Assembly (NCBI GenBank): GCA_024275435.1
Contig: JAJRZC010000402.1
Coordinates: 1 to 32,165, forward strand
Origin: Alphaproteobacteria bacterium
GTDB taxonomy: Bacteria; Pseudomonadota; Alphaproteobacteria; Rhizobiales; Hyphomicrobiaceae
Direction of reading: 5' to 3'
DNA: 32,165 nt
In this document: piece after piece, positions 1 through 6,668 of the stretch
How positions within the stretch are numbered: position 1 is the first letter of the stretch
How the letters are laid out: the number at the start of each line of letters is the position of its first letter
Position numbers and translations under genes: made by a program
The notes under the pieces: model-generated
Told to the model about the DNA's origin: nothing
The model's input: the letters and a program-made list of their open reading frames with translations, nothing else
Database searches by the model: none

Positions 1-2
1 AG

Positions 3-572
3 GTCGAAGATAAACTTGCCAAGGTGGGTCTTGCCGCCCAAATGGTGCCACTTCTCAAGCCGTGGATTGTCAGCCTGTTGACAGCTGTGGGTACGTGCGA
101 ACGCGAACGCGTAAAAAGCGGTAAACTTGTTTTAGACATGAGGCTGGCTGCTCGGGCTCGCAAGCGGGGCATTCCCGTTGTTGGGCTGGAGACGATCCAT
201 TCACAACTGAAGGCTGCCGCTTCAATTTCCTTAGAAGAGCAACTCAAGAGCTTGCGAACGGGACTTGCTTATAGCCATCGTTCCAATGATCTTATGGAAA
301 CTCTCATCTCGCTATATTTACAGCGGAGGATTGGTGCGGCGATCCCTTTTCAAAAATACCTAGCTTCAAGGGCGGGCCTTCCCGATGCTTCGTTCAAGGG
401 GTTTGAAACGGAGCTGATATTAAAACGAAACCGAAATATGCGAACACGTGCCTTGTCGCTGCTTGGCAAGGGCGGGGCGTTTATCGCTGTGGGAGCTTTG
501 CACCTTGTGGGCGAGAATGGCCTCGTGGAACTTTTTCGCCGATCCGGTTATGATGTTACGCCCCTTGAATAG
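3..572 (+). CDS. TraB/GumN-like protein, 3' part only (cut by window edge)
   Basis: The reading frame is open to the left edge: codons from base 3 continue without a stop into a possible GTG at 24, so the true start probably lies outside the window. About 190 residues are visible. The C-terminal part, with its NRNMRTRALSLL stretch, a small hydrophobic strand (GGAFIAVGALHLVG), then GENGLVELFRRSGYDVTPLE, is the typical ending of the TraB/GumN family (PF01963), where a conserved GALHLxG motif precedes a 'GL...L...GY.V' ending. The family's N-terminal GxxH motif is not present and should lie upstream. Biochemical role in bacteria is poorly defined; relatives are proposed metal-dependent hydrolases related to TIKI proteins. 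It stands alone, followed by about 300 bases without a gene. Confidence 0.75.
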   Translation, partial: VEDKLAKVGLAAQMVPLLKPWIVSLLTAVGTCERERVKSGKLVLDMRLAARARKRGIPVVGLETIHSQLKAAASISLEEQLKSLRTGLAYSHRSNDLMETLISLYLQRRIGAAIPFQKYLASRAGLPDASFKGFETELILKRNRNMRTRALSLLGKGGAFIAVGALHLVGENGLVELFRRSGYDVTPLE

Positions 573-881
573 AAGTTAAGTATAGCTATTTCCTACTGAT
601 GACTACGAAGGGTCGCAGTTTGAAATTGCCCTGCGTCAATAAAGAACTCTTATGAACCTAGTAAGAATGTGCCACCGGGTCGCCCAAAGCCGGTTCCATA
701 CGTGTTTCTGGCTGCACTTCGTGCTATCTCATGGCTGAATATCAGTAACGCATAAGTCACAATGAGCAGAAGCTTAAGTGCTTTGGGGACAAGAGACAGT
801 ATTTTGCTTGATTGGCGGTGTCAGTGGTTTATTCGTTGCGAGCAAGGTGGGCGTCTTATCAATTAGGTGGGTCGTATTCGG
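573..881. other. Intergenic stretch without a recognised gene
   Basis: About 309 bases between the TraB/GumN-like stop and the desaturase start. I see no convincing open frame, no T-tailed hairpin and no clear promoter boxes. The only element I can support is a Shine-Dalgarno-like AGGTGG at 865-870. The promoter of the desaturase gene presumably lies here, but I could not place it. Confidence 0.4.
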
Positions 882-1928
882 ATGAAATCAATGTTGCAAC
901 AAGCAAATAGTGAGACACAGGTGAAACCAGCACGAGATTGGCTGAAAAAGCTGGCTCCGTATCGCGAACCCAATCTCCTTCGCAGTATTGTCGAGCTAGT
1001 CATTACAGGTGCTCCTTTTGTTGTACTATGGATTGCTGCTTGGTGGGCAATGTCGATTAGCTACTGGCTAACTCTGGCAATAAGTATTCCAGCAGCCGGT
1101 TTTCTCGTGCGGCTTTTTTTAATCCAGCATGATTGCGGACATGGTGCTTTTTTCCGCAATCGGAAATTGAATGATTGGGTCGGTCGTGTGATTGGCGTGT
1201 TTACTCTAACACCCTACGACGACTGGCGTCACAGCCATGCTATCCATCATGCATCAACTGGCAATCTCGAAAAGCGCGGCATTGGCGACATAAATACATT
1301 GACTGTACGAGAGTATCGGGCGCTGCCGCGTTGGCGACGCATTGCCTATCGCCTTTACCGTAACCCAATTGTGATGTTCGGGATTGGGCCTGCTTATGTA
1401 TACCTTCTCAGAAATCGGTTGCCGTTCAATCTTACGGAAGCTAGCGCCCGGCAATGGATCAGTACCATGGGAACGAATGCAGCGATTATTTTAATTGCTG
1501 GAATAATTGCCTATACAGTCGGTGCTGGGTCATTTCTTCTTGTTCATTTACCGATTACACTTCTTGCTGCTTCGATGGGTGTTTGGCTTTTTTATGTTCA
1601 ACATCAATTCGAAGACACTGTCTGGAATGAGAGCGAATCTTGGAATGTTCATGAGGCGGCTCTGTATGGAAGTTCTCATTATGACCTTCCCGGTGTTCTA
1701 CGCTGGTTTAGTGCAAATATTGGCGTGCACCATGTTCATCACCTCAGCAGTGGAATACCCTATTACCGCTTATCACAAGTCTTACGTGATTTTCCCGAGC
1801 TTGTTGAAGTCAGGCGCTTAACACTTTGGAAGAGCTTCTCCACTGTGAAACTTAAGCTTTGGGATGAAGCCCAGCAAAGGCTTGTCTCATTTCAGGAAGC
1901 TCGGCGGCATAAGTCAAACGCTGCTTGA
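882..1928 (+). CDS. Membrane fatty acid desaturase
   Basis: Diiron membrane desaturase (PF00487), expected to introduce a cis double bond into membrane-lipid acyl chains in the inner membrane. With the ATG at 882 the protein has 348 residues. All three histidine boxes are present: HDCGH at about 83-87, HSHAIHH at about 117-123 and HHVHH at about 283-287. Hydrophobic spans lie around 38-58, 61-81, 163-178, 199-218 and 220-238, as expected for two hairpins around the metal site. A GTG at 867 also opens this frame, but AGGTGG at 865-870 overlaps it and sits 11 bases before the ATG at 882, so I prefer the ATG. The box spacing resembles omega-6/delta-12 type desaturases; regioselectivity cannot be read from the sequence. 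It is a single-gene unit, and downstream genes are convergent. Confidence 0.9.
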   Translation: MKSMLQQANSETQVKPARDWLKKLAPYREPNLLRSIVELVITGAPFVVLWIAAWWAMSISYWLTLAISIPAAGFLVRLFLIQHDCGHGAFFRNRKLNDWVGRVIGVFTLTPYDDWRHSHAIHHASTGNLEKRGIGDINTLTVREYRALPRWRRIAYRLYRNPIVMFGIGPAYVYLLRNRLPFNLTEASARQWISTMGTNAAIILIAGIIAYTVGAGSFLLVHLPITLLAASMGVWLFYVQHQFEDTVWNESESWNVHEAALYGSSHYDLPGVLRWFSANIGVHHVHHLSSGIPYYRLSQVLRDFPELVEVRRLTLWKSFSTVKLKLWDEAQQRLVSFQEARRHKSNAA

Positions 1929-1990
1929 TCAGGCAGGCCGCAGCAAACTTATGTGTATATATATAGCGGGGGCTTTATAAACTTAAAGCT

Positions 1991-2548
1991 TCAAGCCATT
2001 GTCCGAGCTCTCAGGTGGCTGGCGAACAGCACCATAGTGATTGCACCGATTTCCAGAATCCAGTTCCAGCGCAGGCCAAGGATTTGGTCGTTGATGAATT
2101 GATCGAAATGATGGAATGAGGCTGCTCTCACGACAATAAATCCCAACAGAAGCGTGGTGCCGATAACGGCCAGCCATGTTGCGCTCGCACCATCTCTCAT
2201 CCATCTTCCCAGGGTGATTGCCAGGGCGAGGCAGACGCCAGCAATCACTATGATGAAAACAAGTTGTACAGCCCTGCGGCTCTCATACCAGCCATAAATA
2301 TGAGCAAGCACACGGCCCAGCTCGGTCATGGCCGACTGCAAGTCCAGTTGCTTGTTGATGCCCAGTGCCAAAAATAAAATTGCGATGCTCAACCAGATCT
2401 TGATTTCATTTTGCCTGGCTGGTGCTGATTTTTTCAGCGATCCGGTCAGCTGCCAGCAACTCAAGGATGCCAGCAGGTATAGTAGAACGGTCAACCAGCC
2501 CATGATTGTGGGGTCGCCTATGCCGGGTGACCAATTAAAGTGATTCAT
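1991..2548 (-). CDS. Unassigned multi-pass membrane protein
   Basis: I do not recognise a characterised family. A TTG at 2575 opens the frame, but the ATG at 2548 (MNHFNWSPG) gives a normal start with an AAAGG stretch upstream, leaving 185 residues. Five hydrophobic segments are visible at about 15-33, 51-68, 92-115, 122-142 and 160-178 (ATG numbering), so it is probably an inner-membrane protein with five spans. A conserved-looking GINKQLDLQ stretch follows the second span. It lies 51 bases downstream of the M48-like gene on the same strand, so the two may be co-transcribed. Function unknown. Confidence 0.65.
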   Translation of the reverse strand: MNHFNWSPGIGDPTIMGWLTVLLYLLASLSCWQLTGSLKKSAPARQNEIKIWLSIAILFLALGINKQLDLQSAMTELGRVLAHIYGWYESRRAVQLVFIIVIAGVCLALAITLGRWMRDGASATWLAVIGTTLLLGFIVVRAASFHHFDQFINDQILGLRWNWILEIGAITMVLFASHLRARTMA

Positions 2549-2599
2549 ATGAAACAGTTTTACCTTTAGCCACAAACGGTTCCGATATTGCTGTGAGGT

Positions 2600-3472
2600 T
2601 TACTGGGCCGGTTGAGTTTGGTGGCCTGTGTAGGGCGGGGGAGCCGTATGGGAGATCTGCTGTCCAAGCTCGCCTAAGCGGTGGGGGTAGTGATCGCGAG
2701 CAAAGCTCAGAAGTTCACGGTAGCGATGGACGAGAGGCGGGTGGGAAGAAAAAATCCGGACCAGGAAACCAAAGAAACCCTTGATATCTCTTTCCTGTCG
2801 GGCGATGCCCGTTAAACTTATCTGATGGGAACATTGAGCTCCCACACAGAGCTGATTCATTGCGCTTAATGCAGATTTGATATCACCACCTATGATGGCT
2901 AATCCGAGCCGGTCACCTGACAAAACCACCGCCCTTTCATAAGGATAGAGCAGTAAATTGAAAATCAGAAGCTTCTCTGAAGTGGAGATGAGCGCTTGGA
3001 GGATGGATAGACGGTAGCTTTTTGCACGCAAGGAGCCGATAAAGCGTGCAACGACCCATTTCGCTTCAATGAGTGAGACGTTCTGTTCCAGAAGACCCGT
3101 ATGAATAATTAAGATCTTGCGTTGGAAGAAGGGCATCAGCAGACAGTTGAAAGTGCCTTCTTCTATGACGAAGGTCTCAACGGGCTTTTCATATCCCAGA
3201 TCGTGTTTCACCTCTTCCACCAACCGATGCAGGCCTGGAAAACTGTGTTCATCCACACGTGCACTGTGGGCCAGAAACCAGGTCCTCATCAGTTCTTGCG
3301 AAAACCACACCAGGAAATAGGCAATTGCGAAAAATATCAAAACCAGACCGGCGGTACCGATTACAAGGCCAACCAACAGAAGCGTAATCGGTGCCAAGGC
3401 GACAAGCGCAAGAATGAAATGGCGTTGTTCCTTCGGGTGCAAAAGTAGTTTTAATTCCCGGTCCGAAATCAT
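2600..3472 (-). CDS. M48-peptidase-like membrane protein with lost zinc motif
   Basis: 290 residues. Two membrane spans at about 18-38 and 41-58 are followed by a domain with the layout of M48 (HtpX/Ste24-like) peptidases: a 'TFNCLLMPFFQRKILIIHTGLLE' type core at 107-129, a helix at 136-150, a 'SGDRLGL..GGD..SALSAMNQL' stretch at 185-208, and a C-terminal 'SSHPPLVHRYRELLSFA' at 242-258. Where active members have HExxH, this protein reads RFIGS (143-147), and the usual glutamate of the downstream EAD/ECD motif is replaced (SGD, 185-187). The zinc ligands and catalytic glutamate therefore appear absent and peptidase activity is unlikely; a binding or regulatory role is possible. A GGGGA lies 5 bases before the ATG. 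The open frame is intact, so this is not a decayed gene by frameshift. Confidence 0.75.
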   Translation of the reverse strand: MISDRELKLLLHPKEQRHFILALVALAPITLLLVGLVIGTAGLVLIFFAIAYFLVWFSQELMRTWFLAHSARVDEHSFPGLHRLVEEVKHDLGYEKPVETFVIEEGTFNCLLMPFFQRKILIIHTGLLEQNVSLIEAKWVVARFIGSLRAKSYRLSILQALISTSEKLLIFNLLLYPYERAVVLSGDRLGLAIIGGDIKSALSAMNQLCVGAQCSHQISLTGIARQERDIKGFFGFLVRIFSSHPPLVHRYRELLSFARDHYPHRLGELGQQISHTAPPPYTGHQTQPAQ

Positions 3473-3785
3473 CAGCGTCCCCAGAAGCCAAACACAACAG
3501 GTGAGCTACGCTATAGCTGCAATAGCGCGATGACAAGCAGCAACGCTTCTTTGGAGTGAATTCGCCTTTTTCTGATTGAAGGTCCTGTTAACAGGGCCTA
3601 CCCGTTTGGATTATTCAAAACCCGACCCTAGTGCTTTGTTATATCGTACTTCTTATGGCAAGTGATTTTACTTATTCGCGGAAGCATAGCGTTAGAGGCG
3701 TTACTCATTATTGGTGAAATTATTCTGCTGTGGGTTCTCACAAAAAGATGACGTGATGTCTTGAAAGCTCATCTGCTCAGTGTGA
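3473..3785. other. Intergenic stretch with a palindromic site
   Basis: 313 bases between lpdA and the M48-like gene. No gene is seen. At 3581-3598 there is an inverted repeat whose 12-base core CCTGTTAACAGG (3584-3595) is perfect and is flanked by GG and CC. This could be an operator or a small hairpin, but there is no T-run on either side, so I do not call it a terminator. The rest is AT-rich and could contain the promoter for the M48-like gene and its neighbour. Confidence 0.4.
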
Positions 3786-5195
3786 TCACATATGGATGGC
3801 GCGTTTATCGACGGCCAGGGCAGCTTCTTTTACAGCTTCCGTCAAGGTTGGATGGGCATGACAGGTGCGTGCCAGATCTTCGGCCGAACCACCAAACTCC
3901 ATGATAACAGCCGCCTGCGCGATGATTTCACTTACATTTGGACCAACCATGTGAATCCCTAAAATGGTGTCAGTTTCCTTATCCGCTAGAATCTTGATGA
4001 AGCCTTCGGTGGTGCGATTAACCTTGGCGCGCCCGTTGGCGGTGAACGGGAACTTACCTACATTATAGGTGGTTCCCGCCTGCTTTAATTGTTCCTCTGT
4101 TTTGCCGACGCTGGCAGCTTCCGGCCACGTGTAAAGTACACTCGGGATTACCTCATAATTGACGTGGCCAGCCTGCCCGGCCAGGATTTCCGCAACGGCG
4201 ACACCTTCTTCCTCGGCTTTGTGGGCGAGCATTGGGCCTTTGATCACATCGCCTATTGCATAAATGCCAGGAACATTGGTTTGATATTGCGCGTTCACAT
4301 CAATGTACCCGCGTTGATCTTTCGTTATTCCAGCTTCTTCCAGTCCCAAGCCCTGCGTGAAAGGAATTCGACCGACGGCGACAAGAACCACATCAGCGTC
4401 GGCGCGAGTTACTTCGCCCCCACTGGCAGGTTCTATTGTCAGACGACAGCCAGCGTCATCGGACTTGAGCCCTGTCAGTTTCGAGCCCAGATCGAAAGTT
4501 AGGCCCTGCTTTTTCAATATCTTTTGAATTTCCTTAGCTAGTCCCAAATCCATACCCGGCAGGATACGATCCAAGTATTCAATGACATGAACCTGTGCGC
4601 CGAGGCGTCGCCACACTGAACCCAGTTCCAGGCCGATAACACCTGCGCCCACAACAATCATTTTTTTAGGAACGCGGTTTAATTTTAATGCGCCGGTGGA
4701 TGATACCACTCGCTTTTCGTCTATTTTTATGCCGGGAAGGCCAGCAACATCTGAGCCCGTAGCGATGACTATTGTTTTGGTCTCAAGCACGATGGGCGTG
4801 CTTTCCTTGCCGGTTGGTACCACCTCGACCCTACTTGGACTGAGTATCGCGCCATGACCAATGTGGGTGTCTATTTTATTCTTTTTCAGCAGGTAAGCGA
4901 CGCCCTCGACATTTCCCTTCACGCCGTCTTTCTTGAAGGTCATCATTTTTTTCAAGTCGAGCTTGGGTGAAACCTTGATACCCATGTCGGCGAACTTGTG
5001 GTTTGCTTCTTCATACTTTTCTGTTGCATGAAGAAGTGCTTTTGAGGGGATGCAACCAATGTTGAGGCAGGTGCCGCCGAAAGACGTGCGCTTTTCGACA
5101 ACGGCGACTTTCAAACCAAGCTGGGCTGCACGAATTGCGCAAACGTAGCCGCCAGGGCCTGTTCCGATGACAATAAGATCATAGGCTCCTGACAT
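3786..5195 (-). CDS. lpdA: Dihydrolipoyl dehydrogenase (E3)
   Basis: 469 residues, full length. It reoxidises the dihydrolipoyl group of the 2-oxoglutarate dehydrogenase E2 and passes electrons through a disulfide and FAD to NAD+. Visible motifs: FAD-binding GTGPGGY (11-17), redox pair in GGTCLNIGC (C43 and C48), NAD-binding GAGVIGLELG (about 183-192), a second FAD motif with YAIGDV, and the C-terminal catalytic HAHPTLTE (H448, E453). The start has AAGGA 9 bases upstream. It is the last gene of the suc block, 109 bases after sucB, so E1, E2 and E3 of one complex are encoded together; it may also serve other 2-oxoacid dehydrogenases. Confidence 0.97.
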   Translation of the reverse strand: MSGAYDLIVIGTGPGGYVCAIRAAQLGLKVAVVEKRTSFGGTCLNIGCIPSKALLHATEKYEEANHKFADMGIKVSPKLDLKKMMTFKKDGVKGNVEGVAYLLKKNKIDTHIGHGAILSPSRVEVVPTGKESTPIVLETKTIVIATGSDVAGLPGIKIDEKRVVSSTGALKLNRVPKKMIVVGAGVIGLELGSVWRRLGAQVHVIEYLDRILPGMDLGLAKEIQKILKKQGLTFDLGSKLTGLKSDDAGCRLTIEPASGGEVTRADADVVLVAVGRIPFTQGLGLEEAGITKDQRGYIDVNAQYQTNVPGIYAIGDVIKGPMLAHKAEEEGVAVAEILAGQAGHVNYEVIPSVLYTWPEAASVGKTEEQLKQAGTTYNVGKFPFTANGRAKVNRTTEGFIKILADKETDTILGIHMVGPNVSEIIAQAAVIMEFGGSAEDLARTCHAHPTLTEAVKEAALAVDKRAIHM

Positions 5196-5232
5196 GGCAG
5201 CTTGTCCTTTTTGCTTACGATGGCTCTTAACT

Positions 5233-5258
5233 TATAGGGTGGTGGTATAGGGTGGTGG
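5233..5258. repeat. Perfect 13-bp tandem duplication between sucB and lpdA
   Basis: TATAGGGTGGTGG occurs twice head to tail (5233-5245 and 5246-5258) in the 109-base gap between sucB and lpdA. On the transcribed strand this is a CCACCACCC-rich leader just before lpdA. Function unknown; a replication-slippage duplication is the simplest explanation. Confidence 0.85.
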
Positions 5259-5304
5259 AACCGATTTTCTTTGGTTTGTCCACCTATGGAGGAACATTGT
5301 GTGA

Positions 5305-6612
5305 CTAAAGATCCAGCAGAAAACGTTGTGGGTCTTCAAGGCATTCTTTCACGCGCACCAGAAATGTTACGGCTTCCTTGCCATCGACGATGCGGTGATC
5401 ATAGGACAAGGCGAGATACATCATGGGACGTACGACCACTTCACCATTGAGAGCAACGGGGCGGTCTTCGATGCGGTGCATACCCAGAATCCCGGACTGA
5501 GGCGCGTTTAGAATTGGCGTGGAGAGCATTGACCCGAACACGCCACCATTGGTTATGGTGAAGGTTCCGCCTTGCATATCCTGGATGCCAAGACGGCCGT
5601 CGCGGGCGCGTTTTCCATATTCAGCGATCTCGGCTTCGATTTGTGCGATGGAAAGCCGTTCCGCGTCATGGATAACCGGCACCACGAGACCTTTGTCGGT
5701 GCCCACGGCCACGCCAATGTTATAATAATTCTTGTAGACGATATCTGCGCCATCAATCTCGGCATTGACGGCGGGAATTTCTTTTAAGGCTTGCAGGCAT
5801 GCTTTCACGAAGAAGCCCATGAAGCCCAGCTTGATATTGTGACGCTTTAAAAAAAGTTCCTTGTATTGCTTGCGCATATCCATGACAGCGCTCATGTCGA
5901 CATCGTTGAAGGTCGTGAGTATCGCCGCTGTGTTCTGGGCATCTTTCAAGCGCCGGGCTATGGTTTGGCGCAGGCGGCTCATTTTCACCCGCTCCTCTCT
6001 TGCCGTATCCACTGGAAAGGTTGGCGCGCGCATTTCAGATGAGGGGACCGGGAACACTTCCTCGGGTGCGGTTCTGGCAACTGCAGTTTTGCTTAGGATT
6101 GATGGCTTTTGAGCCTTGGGCGAAGACGTGGCCTTTGCGGCAGTTACATCTGGCTTCAAAATCTGCCCCCGGCGGCCCGTGCCTTTTATATCTTCGGCTT
6201 TCAAGTTACTTTCGGCGAGGGCTTTGCGTGCTGCCGGTGAAGGTGGCATGGCGGCTTGTTTTACGGAAGGTGCGTTTTCTGGAGCGGCGGCCAGGGTTTG
6301 ACTTTCCTGCTTTGGCGCGGATTGATTGTTGCTTTTTTCTGGTTTTGATACAGATTTTACCTGGGTGGCGTTATCGCCTTGGGCAATGGTGCCGAGCAGC
6401 GTTCCGATGTTTACGGTCTCACCTTCTGTCACTTTGATGTCTTGCAACACACCTGAACTGGGTGCGGGGACTTCGACAGTGACCTTATCGGTTTCCAGTT
6501 CAACCAATGGCTCATCGATTTCGACGTGATCGCCTGGTTTCTTGAACCACTGACCCACGGTGGCTTCCGTCACCGATTCGCCGAGCGCGGGTACTTTGAT
6601 CTCTACGGTCAT
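5305..6612 (-). CDS. sucB: Dihydrolipoyl succinyltransferase (2-oxoglutarate dehydrogenase E2)
   Basis: 435 residues, close to the family length. It transfers the succinyl group from lipoyl to CoA and forms the core of the 2-oxoglutarate dehydrogenase complex. Domain order: one lipoyl domain (1-76) with the lipoylated lysine in ETDKVTVEV (K43); a Gln/Pro/Ala/Lys-rich linker (about 80-120); the peripheral subunit-binding domain (about 123-155, [11 protein letters not shown]...[10 protein letters not shown]); a second linker; and the catalytic domain (about 205-435) ending with the DHRIVDG motif (H406, D410). Single lipoyl domain and sequence context, directly after sucA and before lpdA, support SucB rather than the pyruvate dehydrogenase E2. 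It follows sucA by 56 bases. Confidence 0.97.
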   Translation of the reverse strand: MTVEIKVPALGESVTEATVGQWFKKPGDHVEIDEPLVELETDKVTVEVPAPSSGVLQDIKVTEGETVNIGTLLGTIAQGDNATQVKSVSKPEKSNNQSAPKQESQTLAAAPENAPSVKQAAMPPSPAARKALAESNLKAEDIKGTGRRGQILKPDVTAAKATSSPKAQKPSILSKTAVARTAPEEVFPVPSSEMRAPTFPVDTAREERVKMSRLRQTIARRLKDAQNTAAILTTFNDVDMSAVMDMRKQYKELFLKRHNIKLGFMGFFVKACLQALKEIPAVNAEIDGADIVYKNYYNIGVAVGTDKGLVVPVIHDAERLSIAQIEAEIAEYGKRARDGRLGIQDMQGGTFTITNGGVFGSMLSTPILNAPQSGILGMHRIEDRPVALNGEVVVRPMMYLALSYDHRIVDGKEAVTFLVRVKECLEDPQRFLLDL

Positions 6613-6668
6613 TGCCTGCGGCCTCTGTTAATGTTCGTTCTTTGCTATTATTCGAAGTAAAGGTTCAA

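Noticed and set aside
2600-3472. Active HtpX-like protease
   Set aside because: No HExxH anywhere in the protein; the matching position reads RFIGS.
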